A DNA stretch of 64,000 nt, taken from positions 310,001 through 374,000 of the forward strand of contig NZ_JADCJZ010000003.1 in assembly GCF_014982725.1 (NCBI RefSeq), read 5' to 3'. Position 1 is the stretch's first letter. Each line of letters opens with the position of its first letter. Made by a program: the position numbers and the translations under genes. The notes under the pieces are model-generated. The model was not told the DNA's origin. It did no database searches and saw nothing but the letters and a program-made list of their open reading frames with translations. Positions 32,001-39,216 of the stretch are shown piece by piece. This DNA is from Thermophilibacter gallinarum. Its GTDB lineage: Bacteria; Actinomycetota; Coriobacteriia; Coriobacteriales; Atopobiaceae.

Positions 32001-32468
32001 CTTAGCGATGACGGGACGCATGGCCTTCCACTCGGCAAGAGGCTTCTCGATGATCTCCCCATGGAGCCACTTCTTATAGCCCGCGAACACAAGGTCCTCG
32101 AAAACGTCGGAGAACTCGTCGATACCGGCAACATCAAGCGCTCGCTCATAGCACGCTCGTGCGTCATACTCTCCGGAACACGTCTGAATCGTCGCGTCAG
32201 CGCCCGACTTTGCCGCAAGGTACAGGTTGGACTTCGTGCCGCTCTTTTTCCCGCCGGCAAGCGTGCGGTATTTGCCCGGGCCTATGCAAATGAGCGAGAT
32301 GCTCCTGGCCAGCCTGTTACCGTTCTGGTTCACGAGCTGGCCATAGAGCTCGGCTATCTCCTTGGCATACCTCTCCTGTTCGTCGATGATTTTGTCGATC
32401 GTCTTCAGAGCAGCCCGCGCGTTAGCGATGATTCCTTGTGCCTCCGCACTCGAGAATGAACTGGACAT
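29046..32468 (-). CDS. Large unknown protein with a helix-hairpin-helix, island component
   Basis: A 1140-residue protein. Residues 1-510 are helical and contain a clear helix-hairpin-helix at about 326-362 (AGVITLADL, then LPGVGPKTLDAIEAYL), suggesting DNA binding. A Pro/Ala/Lys-rich linker near residues 515-555 (PAPARQPKRKTTAKK) joins it to a C-terminal half of mixed alpha/beta character with several Cys residues. No Walker, nuclease or methyltransferase motif is visible. The first half resembles the accessory part of some helicases but without a motor. ATG 32468 follows AAGGAGG. A 105-bp gap separates it from the SIR2 gene upstream; no gene is seen there. Confidence 0.7.
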   Translation of the reverse strand: MSSSFSSAEAQGIIANARAALKTIDKIIDEQERYAKEIAELYGQLVNQNGNRLARSISLICIGPGKYRTLAGGKKSGTKSNLYLAAKSGADATIQTCSGEYDARACYERALDVAGIDEFSDVFEDLVFAGYKKWLHGEIIEKPLAEWKAMRPVIAKAIEAAEPALQGGLTRLFMNSATKQAAFDALDKLQKMDVARIATHMDYWPEFSADRFSSKEALVYCFRHDEEDRGNILGCLQKEIDGFKMESADARPFSSEEAQQLLDRFQGIADVPAPIAAAQEDVKNRISSAIDEMRESDVLAQLALTPIDELAKQRTGVQIKKLQDAGVITLADLYERMSSPEKGDLPGVGPKTLDAIEAYLNPIVGGIRKRWRLKLAADDKTDAAMLLLRTVQAYLELGSLHDRAQKALAGLKLLNDTQLEALRYAADPVDWLLADDGQVRAAGYAMEAANKQLEGEDGAWLVSMLGGSKVQRLASNLASISEARKAFRAHPDAFMDVIREIEPEVLASAEPVVADATPAEAPAPARQPKRKTTAKKPQHPMPAKTDADLLEQTKAFYKKFEGSTMMFLLAEDAPVFEAASKYSVSADAPRAEGDIFSCAIPDGWTSEKDTGGRAFVLVPGDHAGEGLESDIAILYGKTPVGEDYASNVQQYGMAPVLWAFCYAGRSYSANFTTEMHEVTARNCRCAVVQVPTADESCFEFYVYPYSLIGQDYLRITFYEPGDITFEQARTFVDSLARTVEIDGPITPAFLERFEERAAEASSLKEVDEVISPVLVALTTLCQQALDAALRFYASGVGEEAVVYEGLARACICGFNQYCDACAPLVGRIVTLLDTWIGIHPLDAGELGYCRNMLGSLSASAAVRPDAFADIKRTNPEFYGEIVPLCTPTPKQQVLLDRIDGLRASLGLPANESVADEQDGSTVPQGPDPVPAQGEGMDLVVFFLTFLSKSWFFFDEGDIAWDGMHHSVRAITWREPCLEQIEEHIEGVNVDFDGLDDVRSHFLRLVLSVEQDEGIRVPRGCIAPGVKKALPEGDLTGLTLVNLCESSQGLVFGGGYDRYEVCFDTRLSRGIPQFFSLVARTLWDLRECMVALKGRPFDIVFLATRSFDADEYLGEVDKPVEGAQDCPAPMRVVEKPEINLP

Positions 32469-32573
32469 TGGGACCTCCTTAACGGTTCAATCCGACGATC
32501 AGGACGATGGGCTCGCATTGATGGGTAACCATCGAACGCACTTCCTCTCATCGGTGAAAAGAGCGTCTTCGGC

Positions 32574-33536
32574 TTATTCAATATCCGCCCAGTCATCCTT
32601 TGACTTCAACAGGTCAAAGACTTCGGAATAGCCACGTTGGTAGCCTTCACGGACTACCGGAACGTAGGTCACATCCAAGCCATCAAGGGCAATGGCTTTG
32701 GCACATTTCTTCAGGCGCTTTTCCATGGCGTTGCGGTCTTCGTCGTCCTTCGCCTCTTTAACATCAAAGTAAACTATTCTGTTGCGCTTCGTCACACGCT
32801 CGTGGTTTCCAGAGAAGAAAGCTGCTCTGAACGCCAAGAGCCACCACAGGTCAATTTCCGAGAAGGAAAGGCCCAGTCCCACAATTGCGACGTCTGAAGA
32901 AAAGAACAGCGCAGGCCAGGTCCCAATCAAAGACGTTTCTTCGCCAGCCAGAAGCCGGGCAACACCAAGTGGACCATCCGCGGTCTCGTCCTTAGGTTTG
33001 GCTCCAATCAGCAACGACCTCATGTGCTGCACATAGCCCATGTAGTGCTCGTACCCGATGCAAATCGATGTGACGACGTCATATGTGCCATGCGCATGAT
33101 AGAAATCTATCCCCTCAACAGACCCCGTCGATTCCAACATGTACTTCTGTTGGGGATTCCACTTTCGGGCTTTTAACCTGTCCCATCGTGGCGAGCAACT
33201 CTCCAGCGCGTAATCGTAATTTGTTGTAATTATGTTGTTGATTCCCGTACGATATACCTGTTTGTGAAGAGAGCTCGGTTCAGGAAGATTCTCCAATAGC
33301 CTCTCTTTGACTTTCTCCTTTAGAACCAAGTATGGATCGCGCCTTCTCTCGGGCGTGCGAACGCCCTCTTTTGCTCCCATAATCTCGAATTGAATCGGAA
33401 GGGGTACCTGCTCTTCATTCTCATCGTCAGAGGTGATGCGCAGGCTTGCGGGACACAGGTCATCAAGCATCTCGTTCCACGAGATGGCACCCGCGGTAAG
33501 GTTTAGACCGTTTCCGATCAATAAGGTCTTATCCAC
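32574..33536 (-). CDS. SIR2-like domain protein, probable NAD-consuming effector
   Basis: A 320-residue protein with the SIR2_2-type fold. The nucleotide-binding loop is LIGNGLNLTAG at residues 6-16, the core motif ITTNYD is at 103-108, and HAHG at 147-150 holds the likely catalytic His. In defence systems such domains degrade NAD+ after infection is sensed. It begins with GTG at 33536 overlapping the res stop by one base (TAGTG), so it is translated as part of the restriction operon. The gene is clearly AT-richer than its neighbours, which suggests separate acquisition. NADase activity is inference. Confidence 0.82.
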   Translation of the reverse strand: MDKTLLIGNGLNLTAGAISWNEMLDDLCPASLRITSDDENEEQVPLPIQFEIMGAKEGVRTPERRRDPYLVLKEKVKERLLENLPEPSSLHKQVYRTGINNIITTNYDYALESCSPRWDRLKARKWNPQQKYMLESTGSVEGIDFYHAHGTYDVVTSICIGYEHYMGYVQHMRSLLIGAKPKDETADGPLGVARLLAGEETSLIGTWPALFFSSDVAIVGLGLSFSEIDLWWLLAFRAAFFSGNHERVTKRNRIVYFDVKEAKDDEDRNAMEKRLKKCAKAIALDGLDVTYVPVVREGYQRGYSEVFDLLKSKDDWADIE

Positions 33537-36500
33537 TACCCTCTCACTATCCCTATCAGGCTCTCGAAGTCGTCCACCACGTCGTAGAGCACGTCCGCAT
33601 CGCCCATCTCATTGAACAGCTTCCTCGCGCACGCAATCTTCGCCTGCTCGATAGGCCTAAGGTCCAACGTGTTCATCGATCCCTTGGTCTCCGCGACAAA
33701 GAACACGTGATTCACGCTCTCGCGTTTGAACGCAATTGCCCAATCGGGGGCGTAGTTGCCAACCGGCGTCGGTATCTGGAACGAACGCGGCAGCTTGGCG
33801 TAGACGACCACCTCATCAGCCGCGTCCAGATCCTCGGCAAACCGCCGCTCCACAGACTTCACAGCCGTCCCGTCCGGGAACACGTAGTCCTGCACGTTCT
33901 TCTTGGAACGGTAGGCACGCGCCATGCTCTCCGGCATGGTCTCCGTAAAGATGGCGGCGTCGTAGCGCTCCTCGAGCCGGTTGTAGCTGATGTGCTCCAC
34001 GATCATCGTCGCCTTCTCGTCGACGATGGCATCCCCCACCTTGGCGATGAACTCCTCGGGGTTCTCCTTGAAGAGCGCAAACTTCACGGGGCTCATCTCA
34101 GAGAGAATCCTCGCCGCGCTTCGACGGGTGATCTTCGCCCGCCTTGCAACCTCGCCCACCAGGTCGTACTTGACATGAATGGGAGAGACGTCAGAGAGGT
34201 TGTGCGTCTCTGTATGCCTCATCTCGAAGTGACTCTTCGAGTCAAGCTGCTCCGCACTCCCCTCCTCGGCCTGCTCGCCCGTGACGATGCGATACGTCAC
34301 CTTGGAGACCATAAGGTTGCGGTCGATGTTGTCCACCGCCTTGCGGCGCAGCTCGTCATCGTCAAAGTGGACGGTATAGGCCTGCTTGAAGTTGATCTTG
34401 TTCCAGAGCTCCTGGAACTCCCTCTTTCCGAAGTTCTCGTTAAGGGGATTGGAGAGAACCTTCGCCTCGAGACCGTTGCTCACCATGTCATCGAGCGCCG
34501 AGCTGTCAAAGACGCTCGTCAGAGCGGTCTCGATTAGCGGGAGCTTCTGCTCGATAATCGTGCGCGCGGCAACGGGGAGTGCCTCGATTTCCTCGCGCCT
34601 GATGCCCTCGGTCTTGAACTTGTCGGTGACGCCGCCGTCGAGGCCAACATACTCGAGCTTCACCAGCACGTTGTGCACGAGCTCGGCCTGCTCGCCATCC
34701 AGCTCGAGCTTTACGCCGCCCGAGCCAACAAAGTGGAAGTCCCGGAGGAACTCCTTCGTGACCTTCTTCGGTCGATCGCGCAGCTCGGCTCTAATGTCCT
34801 TCTGCAGGTCATTCACGAAGCTCGAGTAGCTCTCGGACGCGATAACCGTAAGCAGGTTTACCTTCTGGACCATGTCCTCGCCGAGCGCTCCAACGTCCTG
34901 ACGGTCGCCCTCCTGGTTCACGCACAGGCGCATGCCGCGCCCGACCTCCTGTCGCTTGCTCGTCTCGGAGCCAGACTCCTTGAGCGTGCAGATCTGGAAG
35001 ACGTTGGGGTTGTCCCATCCCTCGCGCAGCGCAGAGTGGGAGAAGATGAAGCGCGTGGGCTCGTCGAAGGAAAGCAGGCGCTCCTTGTTCTTGAGTATGA
35101 GGTCGTAGGCGTTCTCATCGTCGGAGTATTCCGACCCGCGCTTCGTGGCGCTATCGACCGCATGGCCCTTCTTGTCTATCGAGAAGTATCCCTTGTGCAC
35201 CTGGTTCGGCTCAAACTGCTTGAGATACGAGGCATAGGAGCCAGGCGCGTCGTCCCCAATACGGGGTGAGTCGAGGCGCTCTGCCACAGCGGCAGCGTAC
35301 TCCTCCTCGAATACCTTGCCATAGCCGACCGTCAGCTCCTCCCCGTCATCCGAGTAGGCACGGTACTTCGCCACCTCGTCGATAAAGAAGAGCGAGAGGC
35401 ACTTGATTCCCCGTGAGAAGAGCTGCTCCTCCTTCTGAAGGTGACTCTTTATGGTCTCGCGAATCTGTACGCGACGGATGTCCTCGCCCGCGGAGTCTCC
35501 AACAACCTCACCGCAACGCAGCTCCTCACCATTGCGGAAGCGCACGTAGCCAAGGGTGCCATCCTGATCGGCGCGAATCTCAGAGACGACGAAGTCGTTG
35601 CGATATGCCTCGAGCTCGCCCGAGGCAACGTAGATGTCGTCACCCTCGTTGAACGAACCAATGATCTTCTTAACGCTACCGTTGGCCATAAGCTTCTTGA
35701 ACTCGATCCGCGCGACGGGAGCGGCCTTGCTCACCTTGATCTCCTGCAGGCAGAGGTAGCCGTCCGTACCACGCATGCCGCGCACCTCAAAGCCCTTTAC
35801 CTCGATGCGCTTCACAAGGCGCATGTTGTAGGCGTCGAGCGCGTCAAGCGCGTAGACCTCGTTATGGTGCTCCGTGTGCGTGGCCGAGTAGTTGAGCGAG
35901 AAGAGCGGGTGGAACTGCTGCATCGCCTTGCGCGTGGCGCTGTTCTTCTTCCCCATTTTCTGAGGCTCATCGAGGATGAGGATGGGGTTGGTGGCTGCAA
36001 GAACGTCAATGGGGCGCCGGCTGCCAAAGTCGTCGCGTTCGGAGAACATGATGCGGGCGGTCTTGTCTCCCCCGCGCCCCTCCTTGCTCTTGGACTCGTC
36101 AAAGGCGTTGAACGCTTGCATGTTGATGACCATGACGGAGATGTCGCTCCGGCTGGCAAACGCATCGAGCTCGTTCAGGCGCGAGCTGTTGTAGACGAAC
36201 CACCAGATGCGCTTCCCGTAGCGATCGGCAAAGTGCCGCTCGGTGATAGCGAGCGACTTCGCCACACCCTCGCGAATGGCGACGCTCGGCACCACGATGA
36301 TGAACTTCGACCAGCCGTAGCGCTTGTTAAGCTCGAAGATGGTCTCGGTATAGACGTAGGTCTTACCGGTACCCGTCTCCATCTCGACGTCCAGCTCGCA
36401 GGCGCCAAGCGCGCGGCTGAGCTTGACCGAGCGCTCGATGCCATTACGGTCCTGGACCTTCTTGATATTGTCGAGAAGGACGTCGGGCCCCATCGTCAAC

Positions 36501-36703
36501 GGAGCGTTCTTGTAGCCATCGGAAGCATCGACATCAAGGCCATCGAAGTTGCCAATGAACGCCTGACCCTTCTTGTTGTAGAACCCAGCTCCCAGGTCGC
36601 GGACAAACTGCTGGCCGTCGACTTTGGGCTGGCCCTCGAAGACATCGGCAACCGCGTCTGCAGCCAAAGTCTGGTACTGCTGGACCTTGAACTTGAACTC
36701 CAT
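33536..36703 (-). CDS. res: Type III restriction-modification Res subunit (helicase-nuclease)
   Basis: A 1055-residue superfamily 2 helicase fused to a nuclease. Walker A is EMETGTGKTYVY near residues 108-118, motif II is LILDEPQKM near 240, and the helicase C-terminal half has FIFSHSALREGWDNPNVFQI and VGRGMRL. The PD-(D/E)xK-like nuclease is at the C-terminus: NYAPDWAIAF, then FFVAETKG. With the Mod subunit it cuts DNA after recognising unmodified sites. It starts 3 bp after mod and overlaps the SIR2 start by one base. Length is normal for the family. Confidence 0.92.
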   Translation of the reverse strand: MEFKFKVQQYQTLAADAVADVFEGQPKVDGQQFVRDLGAGFYNKKGQAFIGNFDGLDVDASDGYKNAPLTMGPDVLLDNIKKVQDRNGIERSVKLSRALGACELDVEMETGTGKTYVYTETIFELNKRYGWSKFIIVVPSVAIREGVAKSLAITERHFADRYGKRIWWFVYNSSRLNELDAFASRSDISVMVINMQAFNAFDESKSKEGRGGDKTARIMFSERDDFGSRRPIDVLAATNPILILDEPQKMGKKNSATRKAMQQFHPLFSLNYSATHTEHHNEVYALDALDAYNMRLVKRIEVKGFEVRGMRGTDGYLCLQEIKVSKAAPVARIEFKKLMANGSVKKIIGSFNEGDDIYVASGELEAYRNDFVVSEIRADQDGTLGYVRFRNGEELRCGEVVGDSAGEDIRRVQIRETIKSHLQKEEQLFSRGIKCLSLFFIDEVAKYRAYSDDGEELTVGYGKVFEEEYAAAVAERLDSPRIGDDAPGSYASYLKQFEPNQVHKGYFSIDKKGHAVDSATKRGSEYSDDENAYDLILKNKERLLSFDEPTRFIFSHSALREGWDNPNVFQICTLKESGSETSKRQEVGRGMRLCVNQEGDRQDVGALGEDMVQKVNLLTVIASESYSSFVNDLQKDIRAELRDRPKKVTKEFLRDFHFVGSGGVKLELDGEQAELVHNVLVKLEYVGLDGGVTDKFKTEGIRREEIEALPVAARTIIEQKLPLIETALTSVFDSSALDDMVSNGLEAKVLSNPLNENFGKREFQELWNKINFKQAYTVHFDDDELRRKAVDNIDRNLMVSKVTYRIVTGEQAEEGSAEQLDSKSHFEMRHTETHNLSDVSPIHVKYDLVGEVARRAKITRRSAARILSEMSPVKFALFKENPEEFIAKVGDAIVDEKATMIVEHISYNRLEERYDAAIFTETMPESMARAYRSKKNVQDYVFPDGTAVKSVERRFAEDLDAADEVVVYAKLPRSFQIPTPVGNYAPDWAIAFKRESVNHVFFVAETKGSMNTLDLRPIEQAKIACARKLFNEMGDADVLYDVVDDFESLIGIVRG

Positions 36704-36706
36704 AGC

Positions 36707-38602
36707 CTAGATCACCTCGACCTCGGTAATGGAGCTGTAGTTCTTGAAGATCTCAGCGAAGTTCGAGACGGCGTCGTCACCGGCGAAGGAGGCGTCGCGC
36801 ATGACCGCGTAGTCGGGCTCCATCTTGGCCATTGCCGTCATAACCTCGACGGAGACGTCTCTGTCGAAGCAGGCGATCAGGCGGCCTCCGTCGACCGAGA
36901 AGACCGTGCAGCCGTCAACGTCGAGCTTCTCGATGGACGCTGAGAGCTCGATCTGCTTCTTGAGCATCACCTGGATGATTAGGTCGTCGGGTGTGCGGTC
37001 AAGCTTGAGGTTGTCCGAGAATCGGAGCATCGCGTCCTGGGAGAGCTCGCCCGGCTCCGCGGAGACGTCCTCGAAGTTCGAGGAGTCGATCTTAAGCACG
37101 CGGAAGCCGATGTCGGGAACCTTCTTGGGCTCCTCGCCAAGCTTGAACTGACGGTTGGACTTCTCCACGTCAGAGGCAATCTTCTTGCCCGCCCGACGGA
37201 TGCGCTCCTTGCCTATCTCGCAGATGTTCTTATAGCCCGCTTTAGCAGCCTCCGACTTCTCGTCGCAGACCTCCGGCAGCTGTACCATGATGAACTTGCG
37301 GTTACCTCCGTCCTCGGCGTTGAGCTGCATGACAGCGTGTGCGGTCGTGGCGGAACCAGAGAAAAAGTCGAGAACGATGGAGTCTGTCTCAACCTTTCCA
37401 ATAAGATATTGAAGCAGCGTGACTGGCTTAACGGTATCGAAGCCGATTTCTCCCTCGAGCAGTTCATTCAGTTCTTTCTTTCCCGATTGAGCAGTTCCAA
37501 CTTTTTCCGAAGGTAGATGAGTCCAGAACGGAGTAACTTTCTCCTTGTCCGCCTCATCCTCGGGATATACCGCTTTCTTTACAATGCCGTCAACTATCTC
37601 AAGGCGACCGCGCTTTTCCAAATCACGAGCCGTTTCCTCGCCAATTTGCCAACGCTTTCCTGGACGCGGACCCTGGCCAAGAATATCGAATTTCATCGAC
37701 TCGCGACCATAGGTTCCCGCGTCTGATTTCTCGATAATTTCAAAGCGACATTTACCGAAACGTCCATTGTGCGGATACCGGCTATCGCCTACTTTCACTT
37801 CTTCTATAGGCAACACAAAAGAGCGGCGCCCAAATCTGCTGAAAAGGTAGATGAACTCAGACTTTTGTTGAGCTCCATACTTAGCAGCACCCGCATTTGT
37901 CGGCTGCGTCACAGATTCCCAAGTAAGACAGGCGACCTCATTCGTAGTCCCGAACGTCTCTCTAAGCAGCAATCCGAGAGATTCGAGCTCCGCCCTGCTA
38001 ATGCTTGTAAAGATAACCCCGTCATCACTCAGCAAATCCCTCGCGAGCAGCAGGCGCGGGTACATCATCGAGCACCAGTCGGAGTGGAAGCGGCCGTTGG
38101 ACTCGGGGTTGGCGACGAGGCGGCCGCCCTCCTCGTCGTAGTCGCCGCTCTCGGCGTCGTAGTCGGCCTTCGTCCGCGCGAAGTCGTCGTCGTAGATGAA
38201 GTCGTGGCCCGTGTTGTAAGGCGGGTCGATGTAGATCATCTTGACCTTGCCGGCGTAGGTGTTGCGCAGGAGCTTGAGTGCGTCGAGGTTGTCGCCCTCG
38301 ATGTAGAGGTTCTGGGTCGTGTCCCAGTCGACGCTCTCCTCTGGGCACGGGCGCAGACACTTGTCGATCTGGCGGTACGCCTCCTGCTTGGCCTCCCGCT
38401 TGCCCGGCCAGGTGAACTGGTAGCGCTCCCTCTGGCCCTCGGCGACGTCGCCCACGCGCTCCTTCAGGGCGTCGACGTCGATGGTGTGGCGGAGGCTCCC
38501 GTCGGGCTCGCGGACCTCGGTCACGACCTCAGGAAAGAGCGCGGCGAGCTTCTCGACGTTTTCGTCGAGGATGCTTTCGGTGACGTGGGACAGCTTCTCC
38601 AT
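36707..38602 (-). CDS. mod: Type III-like Mod subunit, site-specific adenine methyltransferase
   Basis: A 631-residue beta-class N6-adenine methyltransferase. Motif IV DPPYNTG is at residues 126-132 and comes before motif I, VLDFFSGSATTAHAV, near residue 405, the order expected of the beta class. The target-recognition region between them, about residues 190-410 (37370-38030), is much more AT-rich than the flanking sequence, a sign of domain exchange. It overlaps the DUF4391-like gene by one base (TGATG) and precedes res by 3 bp. Mod sets the recognition site of the whole restriction system. Confidence 0.93.
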   Translation of the reverse strand: MEKLSHVTESILDENVEKLAALFPEVVTEVREPDGSLRHTIDVDALKERVGDVAEGQRERYQFTWPGKREAKQEAYRQIDKCLRPCPEESVDWDTTQNLYIEGDNLDALKLLRNTYAGKVKMIYIDPPYNTGHDFIYDDDFARTKADYDAESGDYDEEGGRLVANPESNGRFHSDWCSMMYPRLLLARDLLSDDGVIFTSISRAELESLGLLLRETFGTTNEVACLTWESVTQPTNAGAAKYGAQQKSEFIYLFSRFGRRSFVLPIEEVKVGDSRYPHNGRFGKCRFEIIEKSDAGTYGRESMKFDILGQGPRPGKRWQIGEETARDLEKRGRLEIVDGIVKKAVYPEDEADKEKVTPFWTHLPSEKVGTAQSGKKELNELLEGEIGFDTVKPVTLLQYLIGKVETDSIVLDFFSGSATTAHAVMQLNAEDGGNRKFIMVQLPEVCDEKSEAAKAGYKNICEIGKERIRRAGKKIASDVEKSNRQFKLGEEPKKVPDIGFRVLKIDSSNFEDVSAEPGELSQDAMLRFSDNLKLDRTPDDLIIQVMLKKQIELSASIEKLDVDGCTVFSVDGGRLIACFDRDVSVEVMTAMAKMEPDYAVMRDASFAGDDAVSNFAEIFKNYSSITEVEVI

Positions 38603-39216
38603 CAGGACTCCCCCTCCAAACGGGAAAGCTCCTCCTCAATCGCGCGCTTGCGGTCGAAGAGGGCGTTCCTCTTGGCAATTTGCTTTTCTGATTTGCGCTT
38701 CCGTTCAACCTGCTTGAGCTCAAGCCTCAGTGCCTCACTCCGCCTCTTACGCTCAAGGCGCCCGGCAAGGTCAACGGAGTTGGCGTCGCCGAAAATGACC
38801 TGGGATGCCATGGAGTCCCACAGTTCTCCCAAGGTCGATCCCATCAACTCGAGCTTGGTGTCATCAACTGGCATCCATTCCGTCTCATAGAGGCGGTCTC
38901 GCCTGACAAGCAGCTTGCAGGACTCGTCCGTTAGACAAACGAAGAGCAGCTTGTTAGGTATCGAACGGGCAACCAGCTCGATTGCCTCGTAGGGAACGTT
39001 GGCACCCTTGAGGTGGAGCGCGAGAACGTCTATCTCCGCCACGTCCTTGTCGCCAGGGATGTGGATACTGGCCTCCTTGATGGAGGCGACCATCTCGATG
39101 CGCTCGATCTGCTGAACGAACTGTTCCTTGATGGCAGCCGTTGTCTTAAGGTGCTCGTAAAACGCCTTCTTGGGCATCACGCGGTTGACGAGCACCGTGC
39201 TTGGCAGGTTAAGCAC
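38602..39216 (-). CDS. DUF4391-like protein of the restriction operon
   Basis: A 204-residue protein resembling DUF4391, a family I recall next to SNF2-type helicases and type III methyltransferases. It opens MLNLPSTVLVNRVMPKKAFYE, has a central strand-rich core (EIDVLALHLKG, then IPNKLLFVCLTDESCKLL) and ends in a long, highly charged coiled coil from about residue 155 (LERKRRSEALRLELKQVERK). The function is not known; the position suggests an adaptor between the helicase and Mod. It overlaps the helicase stop by 8 bp and mod by 1 bp. Confidence 0.7.
   Translation of the reverse strand: MLNLPSTVLVNRVMPKKAFYEHLKTTAAIKEQFVQQIERIEMVASIKEASIHIPGDKDVAEIDVLALHLKGANVPYEAIELVARSIPNKLLFVCLTDESCKLLVRRDRLYETEWMPVDDTKLELMGSTLGELWDSMASQVIFGDANSVDLAGRLERKRRSEALRLELKQVERKRKSEKQIAKRNALFDRKRAIEEELSRLEGES

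Noticed and set aside
32405-32596. 63-residue frame between the SIR2 and 1140-residue genes
   Set aside because: Overlaps the start of the 1140-residue gene and lacks a ribosome site.
33707-34537. 276-residue plus-strand frame within res
   Set aside because: Antisense to a well-conserved Res domain, no family features.
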